From positions 1 to 33,935 of the forward strand of contig MNCZ01000098.1 of assembly GCA_001914695.1 (NCBI GenBank): 33,935 nt of DNA, read 5' to 3'. Each line of letters opens with the position of its first letter. Position 1 is the first letter of the stretch. This document shows positions 27,161 to 33,935 of this stretch, piece by piece. This DNA is from Gammaproteobacteria bacterium 13_2_20CM_66_19 (GTDB lineage: Bacteria > Pseudomonadota > Gammaproteobacteria > Steroidobacterales > Steroidobacteraceae). The translations under genes were made by a program, and so were the position numbers. The notes beneath the pieces were generated by a model, which saw nothing but the letters and a program-made list of their open reading frames with translations, had not been told where the DNA came from and ran no database searches.

Positions 27161-27544
27161 CTACTTCACCACTTTCAGCTGCGGGCGGCGCGCACCGCGC
27201 TCCTCGGCCGGGGGCTCCGGCCCGAGGTCCTGCTCGGAGAACACCATCCCCTCCCCCGTCTCGCGCGCGTAGATGCCGAGCACCGCGTTCACCGGAAACC
27301 TCACGTGGTGGATCACGCCGGCGAAGCGCGCGTCGAACTCGATCGCGTGGTTCCCCAGCCGCAGGCGCTGAGTGGCTCCCTCGCTCAGGTTGAGCACGAT
27401 CTTGCCGTCCTTGACGTAGGCGCGCGGCACGTCCGTGCTGTCGCGCCCGGCGTCGACGATCACGTGTGGAGTGTTGCCGCACTCGGTGATCCACTGATGC
27501 ATGGCGCGCAGCAGATAGGGACGCTTGGGCAACGTCTTGCTCAT
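27161..27544 (-). CDS. sspB: ClpXP protease specificity-enhancing factor SspB
   Basis: SspB binds the ssrA tag of stalled-ribosome products and hands them to ClpXP. The 127-residue protein has the substrate-binding domain (KRPYLLRAMHQWITECGNTPHVIVDA, DGKIVLNLSEGATQRLRLGNHAIEFDARF, then GVIHHVRFPVNAVLGIYARETGEGMVF). A short flexible acidic/proline linker leads to a C-terminal PQLKVVK, the motif that docks to the ClpX zinc-binding domain. It follows sspA by 6 bp in the same operon. Confidence 0.95.
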   Translation of the reverse strand: MSKTLPKRPYLLRAMHQWITECGNTPHVIVDAGRDSTDVPRAYVKDGKIVLNLSEGATQRLRLGNHAIEFDARFAGVIHHVRFPVNAVLGIYARETGEGMVFSEQDLGPEPPAEERGARRPQLKVVK

Positions 27545-27550
27545 GTGGTT

Positions 27551-28150
27551 CTAGAGCCGCATTTCCTGCTCGCGCTCCGACAGCCCCTCGCGAAACGCGG
27601 GGCGTGAGAACACCAGCTGTGCGTACTTCTCGATCGGCTGCGCCTGCGGCCCGAGCTCGATCTCGTAGTAAGGCAGCCGCCAGAGCACCGGCGCGATGGT
27701 GGCGTCGACCAGCGAGAACTCGTCCGACAGAAAGTACGGCTTCACCTTGAAGAGCTCGGTGCTCTGCACGATGGTGTCGCGCAGGATCTTCTTGAGCTTC
27801 ACCGTCTGCTTCTTGTCCGGCTCAGAATCGATCTGGCGCGCGAGGCCGTACCAGTCGCGCTCGATGCGATAGAGCGCGAGGCGGAACTGCGCGCGGCTTA
27901 CCGGGTCCACAGGCATCAGCGGCGGATGGGGGAAGCGCTCGTCGAGATACTCGATGATGACGCGCGAGTCGTACAGCACCAGGTCACGGTCCACCAGCGT
28001 CGGCACGCTGTGGTAGGGGTTGAGATCGAGCAGATCCTCGGGAAAGCGCCCCGCCTCGACGCTCACGATGTCGATGCTGATGCCCTTCTCGGCCAGCACG
28101 ATCCGTGTGCGATGACTCCACGGGTCGTTGGGCGCGGAAAACAGCGTCAT
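27551..28150 (-). CDS. sspA: Stringent starvation protein A (GST-fold RNA polymerase-associated protein)
   Basis: The 199-residue protein has a thioredoxin-like N-terminal GST domain (MTLFSAPNDPWSHRTRIVLAEKGI, then NPYHSVPTLVDRDLVLYDSRVIIEYLDERFPHPPLMP) and a helical C-terminal domain. SspA binds RNA polymerase holoenzyme and affects stationary-phase and acid-stress expression in E. coli. The ATG at 28150 gives the family length; longer in-frame starts reach back into petC. It sits between the bc1 genes and sspB, as in Pseudomonas. Confidence 0.95.
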   Translation of the reverse strand: MTLFSAPNDPWSHRTRIVLAEKGISIDIVSVEAGRFPEDLLDLNPYHSVPTLVDRDLVLYDSRVIIEYLDERFPHPPLMPVDPVSRAQFRLALYRIERDWYGLARQIDSEPDKKQTVKLKKILRDTIVQSTELFKVKPYFLSDEFSLVDATIAPVLWRLPYYEIELGPQAQPIEKYAQLVFSRPAFREGLSEREQEMRL

Positions 28151-28230
28151 GATGGATCGTCTGCTCGACAAGTTTCCGCTCCCGCGATCCGTCTCATGGA
28201 GGCGCCCCGCGGCCTGCGCCCAGGCGAGGA

Positions 28231-29064
28231 TCAGTGGACATCCTTCCAGTACTCGCGTTTCACCAGCCAGGCGAGCCAGCTGAACACCAGCAGAAACAGC
28301 ACCACCCATATGCCGAGAGCGCGGCGCGCCGTCTGCGTCGGCTCGCCGACGTAGTCGAGGAAGTTCACCGTGTCGCGCACGAAGCCGTCGTACTCCGCGG
28401 CGCCGAGACGCCCCGGTGCGATCTGCTCGAAGTGATCGAACACCTGCTCGTGAATTTCCGTGCCACCCTCGCCGTGCCGGACCACGTCGCGGAACACCGC
28501 GCGCTTGAGCCCCTCGAGCTCCGAGAGCACGTGCGGCATGGCGATGTTGGGCAAGCGCAGGTTGTTGGCGCCGGTTGGCCGGGTCGGGTCGACGTAGTAG
28601 GTTTTGAAGAGCTGATAGAGATAATCGCCGCCGCGTGCGCGCGCCATGAGCGCCAGATCGGGCGGCGTCTTGCCGAACCAGTTCTGCGCATCCGCCGCCG
28701 GCATGCTCGTCTGGATGTACTCGGTCGGCTGGTCACCGGGGGGCAATAGATCCGCCTGCAGCAGTCGCCCCGGAATCTCCAGGTCCTGCCCCAGGCGCGA
28801 CCAGCGCTCGTACTTGAGCGAGTGGCACCCGAGGCAGTAACTCACGAAGTTGCGCGCGCCGCGCTGGAGCGAGGCCATGTCCGAGACCTCGTTGTCGGCA
28901 CGCCAGCTCTCCCAGTCGGCGCCGGGCTTGCCGGCGCTTTCGGCACTCCCCGCCCCCTCCTCGGCCGCACCCACGCCAGGGGCGAGCGCCGCCGCCGTCA
29001 AGGCCGCCGCCAGCACAGCCGCTGCCCGCCCGGCGCGGGCGCCGGGTGCGAGCTCAGTGCGCAT
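28231..29064 (-). CDS. petC: Cytochrome c1 of the bc1 complex
   Basis: Cytochrome c1 takes electrons from the Rieske protein and passes them to soluble cytochrome c. The 277-residue product has an N-terminal signal sequence (about 1-33), the haem-binding CLGCH (C77, C80, H81), a likely axial methionine M176 in LPNIAMPHVL, and a C-terminal membrane anchor (about 248-267) ending in WLVKREYWKDVH. Its start overlaps the petB end by 11 bp. Confidence 0.96.
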   Translation of the reverse strand: MRTELAPGARAGRAAAVLAAALTAAALAPGVGAAEEGAGSAESAGKPGADWESWRADNEVSDMASLQRGARNFVSYCLGCHSLKYERWSRLGQDLEIPGRLLQADLLPPGDQPTEYIQTSMPAADAQNWFGKTPPDLALMARARGGDYLYQLFKTYYVDPTRPTGANNLRLPNIAMPHVLSELEGLKRAVFRDVVRHGEGGTEIHEQVFDHFEQIAPGRLGAAEYDGFVRDTVNFLDYVGEPTQTARRALGIWVVLFLLVFSWLAWLVKREYWKDVH

Positions 29065-30334
29065 GGTAGGTCACCCTCTCGGGCACGGGCCTCACCGGAT
29101 CGATGAGCGTGTAGAAGGGCATCAGCCAGAAGAAGGCGAAATAGAGCACCGCGAAAATGCGTGCCAACACCACGTACGCGCCGGTCGCCGGCTGGAGCCC
29201 CAGGTACCCGAGCGCGACGAACGCAACGACGAACAGCGCCAGCGCCGTGCGCGAGATCCAGCCCCGATAGCGCATGGACTTCACCGGCGAGCGGTCGAGC
29301 CACGGGAGGAAGAAGAACGACACGACGGCGAGCAGCATGAGGAGCGCCCCCATGCGCTGATCCGGCACCGCGCGCAGGAGCGCGTAGTAAGGAGTGAAGT
29401 ACCACACCGGCGTGATGTGCTCGGGCGTGGAGATGGGATTGGCCGGCTCGAAATTCGGCGCCTCGAGGAACAGCCCGCCGAGGGTGGGCTTGAAGAACAC
29501 CACCAGCGCGAACAGCACCAGGAATACGCCCACGCCGACGATGTCCTTCACCGTGTAGTAGGGATGAAAAGGAATGCCGTCGAGGGGCTTGCCGCCGGGC
29601 CCGAGTCTGGCCTTTATCTCGATGCCGTCGGGGTTATTTGAACCGGTCTGGCGCAGCGCTACCAGATGCAGCATCACGAATAAGAGTAGAGCGAGCGGTA
29701 TGGCCGCGACGTGCAGCGCAAAGAAGCGATTCAGGGTCGCATCGGCGATGCCGTAGTCGCCGCGGATCCACTCCACCAGGGGCTTCCCGATCCCGGGGAT
29801 GGTGCCGAAGAGGTTGACGATGACCTGAGCCCCCCAGAAGGACATGTTGCCCCAGGGCAGCACGTAGCCCATGAAGGCCTCCGCCATGAGCGCGAGGTAG
29901 ACCAGCATCCCGATGAGCCACAGGAGCTCCCGCGGCGCGCGGTACGAGCCGTAGAGGAGCGCCCTGAACATGTGCAGGTACACGACGATGAAGAACGCCG
30001 AGGCGCCGGTCGAGTGCAGGTAGCGGATGAGCCAGCCGTAGTCCACCTCGCGCATGATGTATTCGACGGAGTCGAACGAGGTGAGCTCGCCGGGCTTGTA
30101 GAACATGGTGAGGAAGATGCCGGTCACGAGCTGCATGACCAGCACCAGCAGTGCCAGCGACCCGAAGAAGTACCAGATGTTGAAGTTCTTCGGCGCGTAG
30201 TAGCCGATGAGCTGGCTCTCGATGAACTCGCCGATCGGCAGCCGCTTGTTGAGCCAGATCCACAGGCTCCCCCGGCCGGTTGCGTCAGCCCCCGGCAGGC
30301 GGGCCGGGGCGCCGGTCGCGGTCTTCACGCCCAT
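29054..30334 (-). CDS. petB: Cytochrome b of the bc1 complex
   Basis: This membrane subunit carries both b haems and the two quinone sites of complex III. The 426-residue product has about eight membrane segments. Haem histidines are in RYLHSTGASAFFIVVYLHMFR and ALHVAAIPLALLLFVMLHLVALR. The quinol-site motif reads PVWYF (ITPVWYFTPYYALLRA) where mitochondria and alphaproteobacteria have PEWY; the V form is known in beta- and gammaproteobacteria. The ATG at 30334 overlaps the petA stop by one base (TGATG). Confidence 0.97.
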   Translation of the reverse strand: MGVKTATGAPARLPGADATGRGSLWIWLNKRLPIGEFIESQLIGYYAPKNFNIWYFFGSLALLVLVMQLVTGIFLTMFYKPGELTSFDSVEYIMREVDYGWLIRYLHSTGASAFFIVVYLHMFRALLYGSYRAPRELLWLIGMLVYLALMAEAFMGYVLPWGNMSFWGAQVIVNLFGTIPGIGKPLVEWIRGDYGIADATLNRFFALHVAAIPLALLLFVMLHLVALRQTGSNNPDGIEIKARLGPGGKPLDGIPFHPYYTVKDIVGVGVFLVLFALVVFFKPTLGGLFLEAPNFEPANPISTPEHITPVWYFTPYYALLRAVPDQRMGALLMLLAVVSFFFLPWLDRSPVKSMRYRGWISRTALALFVVAFVALGYLGLQPATGAYVVLARIFAVLYFAFFWLMPFYTLIDPVRPVPERVTYHAH

Positions 30335-30942
30335 CAGGCCACCCCCTTCTCGTCCGCCCCGATCACGAGCGTGTGCTCGTTCGGGTATTGATAGGGCGGC
30401 ACCACGAGATTCGTCGAGGCGGGCGAGCCGGAGAACACCCGGCCGGCGAGGTCGAAGCGCGAGCCGTGGCACGGACAGAAGAAGCCGCCCGGCCAGCTGG
30501 GATACAGCTCGCCCGCGCCGAAGCGCTGCTTGGGCAGGCACCCCAGGTGCGTGCAGGTGCCGACCAGCACCAGGAACTCGGAGCTGCGCGAGCGCAGGGC
30601 GTTGTGCGCGTACGGGGGCTGGATCGAATTCTCTGAATTGGGATCCTTGAGCAGTGCGTCGTGACCTGCGATCCGGGCGATCATTTCCTCCGTGCGCCGC
30701 ACGACGTAGATCGGGGAGCGGCGCCAGACCGCGGTGGTCATCTGTCCCGGCTCGATCTTGCTCAGGTCGAGCGTGGCGGGTATGCCCTGGGCCCGCGCGC
30801 TCTCCGACGGGCTCCAGGATTCGATGAACGGAACGGTGGCGAACACAGCCCCGACCGTGCCGGTCGCGATCGTCGCCCGGGTGAGGAATTTGCGCCGGCT
30901 CAGGTCGACTTCATCCTCAGCGACGACTGCGTGCTCCGCCAT
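30334..30942 (-). CDS. petA: Ubiquinol-cytochrome c reductase Rieske iron-sulfur subunit
   Basis: The Rieske protein takes the first electron from ubiquinol. The 202-residue product starts with a twin-arginine type signal (SRRKFL at 15-20) and a membrane anchor (about 22-42), and has the 2Fe-2S motifs CTHLGC (130-135) and CPCHGS (156-161). The ATG at 30942 has GGGAGAG about 8 nt upstream; an earlier in-frame start lacks this. It is the first gene of petABC-sspAB. Confidence 0.96.
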   Translation of the reverse strand: MAEHAVVAEDEVDLSRRKFLTRATIATGTVGAVFATVPFIESWSPSESARAQGIPATLDLSKIEPGQMTTAVWRRSPIYVVRRTEEMIARIAGHDALLKDPNSENSIQPPYAHNALRSRSSEFLVLVGTCTHLGCLPKQRFGAGELYPSWPGGFFCPCHGSRFDLAGRVFSGSPASTNLVVPPYQYPNEHTLVIGADEKGVA

Positions 30943-31046
30943 CGACCACTCTCCCGCCTGACCCCGCGCTCGCTTGCCGTGCACCGCGCGCCCGCGCGGA
31001 CGAGGAGCGCATGCGGCGCGATTTCGTACCTTGCGGGGGGCGGCGC

Positions 31047-31052
31047 ATTATA
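31047..31052 (-). promoter_or_regulatory. Candidate -10 element for petABC-sspAB
   Basis: A consensus TATAAT lies on the minus strand about 105 nt before the petA ATG, inside the divergent petA-degS gap. No good -35 is visible 16-18 bp upstream. The gap (30943-31143) holds no gene. Confidence 0.35.
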
Positions 31053-31143
31053 CACAAACGAACACCCCCCTCCGGCCGCACGAGAGCGGCGCGGATGAGT
31101 AAGGATGGAAAGCCCTTTCGCGGGTTTTCCCGGAGCTCGAGCA

Positions 31144-32280
31144 ATGCTGAAGCGCGCGGGGAGCGCATTGGTCTTCGTGGCCGGATCGGTGATCGGCGGG
31201 CTGGCGCTCGCCTTCCTGGTCGTCGCGCTGCGTCCGGATCTGATTCGCGCGACGCCACGCCCGCCCGAGCCCGCCACCCCGGCTGCCGAGCGTGCGCTGC
31301 CGGCGCCGCAGCGGGTCACGTATGCGGCCGCGGTGCAGCGCGCCGCGCCCGCCGTGGTCAACATCAACACCGCGCGGCTCGTGACCGAGCGGCTCGCCCC
31401 CTCGCTCGGAGAGCTGTTCGGGGAATACATGCCGCGCTACCGGCAGCGCATCGAGCGCAGCCTCGGCTCCGGGGTCATCGTGGACGAGAGCGGTCACATC
31501 GTCACGAATCACCATGTCATCGCCAACGCTGATTCGATCCGAGTGCAGCTCGAGGACGGGCGCGAGGCGGACGCGCGCATCGTGGGTCGGGATCCCGACA
31601 CCGACCTCGCGGTGCTGAAGATCGACCTCACCCAGCTCCCGGTGGCGAGCTTTGGCCGGTCGGATCAGCTTCTGGTCGGGGACGTGGTGCTCGCGATCGG
31701 GAATCCGATCGGGCTGAGACATACCGTCACTCACGGGATCGTGAGCGCAACCAGCCGCCAGCAGCTCGGCATCGCGCCCCTCGAGGACTTCATCCAGACC
31801 GACGCCCCGATCAACTTCGGCAACTCGGGAGGCGCGCTGATCGACTCGAGCGGCGCGCTGGTGGGCATCAACACCGCCATCGTCGCCAAGAACCTCGGGG
31901 TCGAGGGCATCGGCTTCGCGATCCCCGTGAACATGGTGCGCGGGGTACTCTCCGAGATCATCGCCCACGGCCGGGTGATCCGCGGCTGGATCGGGATCGT
32001 CCCTCAGGACGTGCCGGAGGAGCAGGCGCGGCAGTTCGGGCTCCCGCAGCCGGGCGTTCTGATCGAGCAGCTGTACCTCGGCAGTCCCGCTCTGCAGGCG
32101 GGCCTGCGGCCCGGGGATCTGCTGCTCGCCATCGACGGGACTACTCCGGCGAACGCGCAGGATGCGCTCGTGCGCATCGCCAGGTGCAAGCCGGGCAGCA
32201 ACATTGTGCTGCGCGGGCTGCGCGGCGGCCGCGTGTTCGAAGTGCGGGCGCAGGTGGGTGAGCGGCCGCGGAGCGGGTAA
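31144..32280 (+). CDS. DegS/AlgW-like periplasmic serine protease (HtrA family)
   Basis: The 378-residue product has a single N-terminal membrane anchor (about 6-29), a trypsin-like domain with catalytic H124 (TNHHVIAN), D154 (DPDTDLAVLK) and S228 (NFGNSGGAL), and one C-terminal PDZ domain (about 272-370). One PDZ plus an uncleaved anchor fits DegS/AlgW, the sensor that cuts anti-sigma factor RseA/MucA in envelope stress, rather than DegP (two PDZ domains). I chose the ATG at 31144 because GGAG stands 8 nt before it; the ATG at 31105 has no properly spaced site. Confidence 0.92.
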   Translation: MLKRAGSALVFVAGSVIGGLALAFLVVALRPDLIRATPRPPEPATPAAERALPAPQRVTYAAAVQRAAPAVVNINTARLVTERLAPSLGELFGEYMPRYRQRIERSLGSGVIVDESGHIVTNHHVIANADSIRVQLEDGREADARIVGRDPDTDLAVLKIDLTQLPVASFGRSDQLLVGDVVLAIGNPIGLRHTVTHGIVSATSRQQLGIAPLEDFIQTDAPINFGNSGGALIDSSGALVGINTAIVAKNLGVEGIGFAIPVNMVRGVLSEIIAHGRVIRGWIGIVPQDVPEEQARQFGLPQPGVLIEQLYLGSPALQAGLRPGDLLLAIDGTTPANAQDALVRIARCKPGSNIVLRGLRGGRVFEVRAQVGERPRSG

Positions 32281-32316
32281 GTCGCCGTCACGCTGCCGTT
32301 GACCGCCGTGCTGCCG

Positions 32317-32345
32317 TTGATATGGGTAGCCATATCGCATACGAT
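32317..32345 (+). promoter_or_regulatory. vapBC promoter with overlapping palindromic operator
   Basis: TTGATA (32317-32322), a 17-bp spacer and TACGAT (32340-32345) form a sigma70-like promoter. A perfect inverted repeat GATATGG-GTAG-CCATATC (32319-32336) overlaps the -35 and spacer. The antitoxin ATG is at 32352, so transcription would start at or next to it. Two copies of GCTGCCGTTGA precede and overlap the promoter (32292-32302 and 32310-32320). Confidence 0.6.
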
Positions 32346-32351
32346 CGAGTC

Positions 32352-32600
32352 ATGAAGACGACGATCGAGATAGCCGACGACCTCTTCGAGCGCGTGCAGC
32401 GTCTCGCGCGTGAGCAGAAGACCACGTTTCGGGCCCTGACCGAGACCGGACTGCGGTTGGTGCTGTCCGGCGGGCAGCGCCGCCGTCTGCAGAAGGCGTC
32501 TGCGCTCGTCACTTACGGGAAAGGCGGCCTGAGCGACGAGTTCAAGGACTCGAACTGGGAGCGGATCCGCACCGAGATCTACCGCGGCCGCGGGGCATGA
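32352..32600 (+). CDS. vapB: VapB-type antitoxin
   Basis: The 82-residue protein starts MKTTIEIADDLFERVQRLAREQKTTFRALTETGLRLVL, a ribbon-helix-helix-like DNA-binding region of the VapB family. A C-terminal tail (about 52-82, KGGLSDEFKDSNWERIRTEIYRGRG) would embrace the toxin. ATG at 32352 is preferred over an upstream in-frame start at 32322, which lies inside the operator. Its stop overlaps vapC as ATGA. Confidence 0.87.
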   Translation: MKTTIEIADDLFERVQRLAREQKTTFRALTETGLRLVLSGGQRRRLQKASALVTYGKGGLSDEFKDSNWERIRTEIYRGRGA

Positions 32601-33028
32601 TCGCGATCGACACGAATCTGCTCGTCTATTCTCACCGCGCGGACAGCCCCTTCCACACTCCCGCCAGGGCGCTGCTCGATGGGCTGCGCCGCGGCCGTGC
32701 AATTTGGGCAATACCGTGGCCGTGCGTGCACGAGTTTCTCGCCATCGTCACTCATCCGCGGATATTCAAGGATCCGACGCCGCTCGCGGTTGCATTCAAC
32801 GCCATCGACTCGTGGCAGGCCTATGAGAACCTTCAGTTGCTGAGTGAAAGCGAGGGCTATCTCGACAAGCTGCGCGAGCAGTCGCGCGCGGCGCAAGCCC
32901 GTGGCCCGCTGGTCCACGACGCCCGGCTCGCGGCACTATGCCTGCATCATGGTGTTTCGGAGCTGTGGTCGGCGGATCGGGATTTCAGCAGATTTCCGCA
33001 GCTCCCGGTCCGAAACCCGCTTTCGTAG
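32597..33028 (+). CDS. vapC: VapC-type PIN-domain ribonuclease toxin
   Basis: The 143-residue product has PIN residues D5 (AIDTNLLVYSHR), E46 (CVHEFLAIV), D108 (LVHDARLAALCL) and D127/D129 (WSADRDFSRFP). It should be a Mg-dependent RNase neutralised by VapB. Its sequence differs clearly from the other PIN toxin in this window (26220-26660), so the two modules are not duplicates. No role for the downstream pgl is implied. Confidence 0.9.
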   Translation: MIAIDTNLLVYSHRADSPFHTPARALLDGLRRGRAIWAIPWPCVHEFLAIVTHPRIFKDPTPLAVAFNAIDSWQAYENLQLLSESEGYLDKLREQSRAAQARGPLVHDARLAALCLHHGVSELWSADRDFSRFPQLPVRNPLS

Positions 33029-33092
33029 CGCGCCGCGCGCGCCGCACCGCAGCCAGTGGTCACCCCCACCCGGTGCGTCCGAGCTTCGATTC

Positions 33093-33779
33093 ATGACTAC
33101 ACTGATTACGCGCCGCTTCCCCTCGCGCGCCGCGCTGGACGCGGCCCTCGCGGAGCGCCTGGCGCAGGCCCTCGCCGCGCAGGGCCCCTCGGCCGTCATG
33201 CTCGCGGGCGGCACGACGCCGCTCGCGGCGTACCGCTCTCTCGCTGAGATACCGCCGCCTCACGATGAGGGGCTGCACATCGTGTACTCGGACGAGCGCT
33301 ACGTGCCGTCCGATTCGGACGCGAGCAACTTCCATCAGACGCGGGTGCTGCTCGATGCGCTCGCGCTGCCGCCGGCGGGGGTCAAGCGGGTTCGCACCGA
33401 GCTGCCGCTCGATGAGGCCGCAGCCGACTACGAGCGGCAGCTCGCCTCGCTCATGAAGTCCGGCGTGCGCATCGGGCTCGGGCTCCTCGGGCTCGGCGCC
33501 GACGGCCACACCGCATCGCTCTTCGGCACTGCGGACCTCGAGCGAGCGCGCGGACGCCTGGCGATCGCCGTACACCGTCCGGACGGGATGTCCGCGGTGA
33601 GCGTGACGCCGGATTTTCTCGCCCGGGTCGCGGAGCCGCTGTTCGTGGTCGCGGGGAGCGGCAAGGAGGATGCGGTGCGTGCGCTCCTCGCACAGAATCC
33701 GCACCTGACGGCCTGGCGCGCCGTTGAGGCTTGCCCTCGGGTCGAGCTGTGGGTGCATACTCGCGCGGATGCACCATGA
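33093..33779 (+). CDS. pgl: 6-phosphogluconolactonase
   Basis: Pgl hydrolyses 6-phosphogluconolactone in the oxidative pentose phosphate or Entner-Doudoroff route. The 228-residue product belongs to the NagB-like family: VMLAGGTTPLAAYRSL, IVYSDERYVPSDSDASNFHQTRVLL and GLGLLGLGADGHTASLFG are the substrate-binding and catalytic segments. The ATG at 33093 gives the usual length. zwf and edd are not in this window. The stop overlaps the next gene's ATG as ATGA. Confidence 0.93.
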   Translation: MTTLITRRFPSRAALDAALAERLAQALAAQGPSAVMLAGGTTPLAAYRSLAEIPPPHDEGLHIVYSDERYVPSDSDASNFHQTRVLLDALALPPAGVKRVRTELPLDEAAADYERQLASLMKSGVRIGLGLLGLGADGHTASLFGTADLERARGRLAIAVHRPDGMSAVSVTPDFLARVAEPLFVVAGSGKEDAVRALLAQNPHLTAWRAVEACPRVELWVHTRADAP

Positions 33780-33935
33780 GCGCCGTCCCTGCCACGCTCA
33801 TACGCGAGGCCAACGCCCTGCGTGAGGCCGGTCGCCTGGCCGAAGCCGAAGCGGCATACCTCCGCATCCTTGGCCGCTGGCCGTCCCTGCCCGACTGCTG
33901 GTTCAACCTCGGCGTCGTGCAGCGTCGCAGCGGTC
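33776..33935 (+). CDS. TPR-repeat protein (5' part only; gene continues past the right edge)
   Basis: The first 53 codons read MSAVPATLIREANALREAG then RLAEAEAAYLRILGRWPSLPDCWFNLGVVQRRSG. This is one tetratricopeptide repeat (A-x-Y and W-F-N-L-G positions) and the start of another. Soluble or membrane-linked TPR proteins of many functions begin this way, so no function can be given. It overlaps pgl by 4 bp and is probably co-transcribed. Confidence 0.7.
   Translation, partial: MSAVPATLIREANALREAGRLAEAEAAYLRILGRWPSLPDCWFNLGVVQRRSG

Overview
This GC-rich window looks like a gammaproteobacterial chromosome. The gene order is close to the segment of Pseudomonas and related genomes that links the division and cell-wall (dcw) cluster to lpoA/rsmI, rnpB, sspAB, the bc1 complex genes and a DegS-type protease. 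FtsZ, MurE (DNPR motif, so meso-diaminopimelate peptidoglycan), LpxC (lipid A) and LpoA all indicate a Gram-negative rod of ordinary type. I cannot name the genus; a lineage near Xanthomonadales, Nevskiales or Steroidobacterales would fit, but that is inference.

Region 1 (1-3810). The 5' part of secA runs off the left edge on the minus strand. Between secA and a LytM/M23 envelope peptidase gene sits a tnpB-only IS200/IS605-type element (about 805-2164) with recognisable left- and right-end hairpins. The peptidase mRNA begins with a clear cyclic-di-GMP-I (GEMM-I) riboswitch (about 3348-3436, minus), antisense to the sequence just upstream of a divergent dciA-like gene.

Region 2 (3831-22801, minus strand). 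This is a complete dcw cluster in the classical order: mraZ, rsmH, ftsL, ftsI, murE, murF, mraY, murD, ftsW, murG, murC, murB, ddl, ftsQ, ftsA, ftsZ, lpxC. Nearly every junction from rsmH to murB is an ATGA or GTGA stop/start overlap. The cluster is headed by a TTGACA-N17-CATAGT promoter and three 10-bp-spaced MraZ boxes. Together these genes make UDP-MurNAc-pentapeptide, lipid I and lipid II, flip and polymerise it at the septum, and build the Z ring; lpxC commits to lipid A synthesis.

Region 3 (22969-27544). yraN and lpoA (outer-membrane activator of a class A PBP) lie on the minus strand, and rsmI diverges from them. A Phd/PIN toxin-antitoxin pair is inserted between rsmI and the RNase P RNA gene rnpB. 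sspB converges on rnpB.

Region 4 (27161-30942, minus). petA, petB, petC (Rieske, cytochrome b, cytochrome c1) and sspA, sspB form one co-directional block.

Region 5 (31144-33935, plus). A DegS/AlgW-like periplasmic protease is followed by a vapBC pair whose promoter, palindromic operator and start codon are packed together, then 6-phosphogluconolactonase and the first codons of a TPR protein that runs off the right edge.

The most interesting item is the c-di-GMP riboswitch placed on a LytM peptidase next to the dcw cluster, with a possible start-site-sequestering expression platform.
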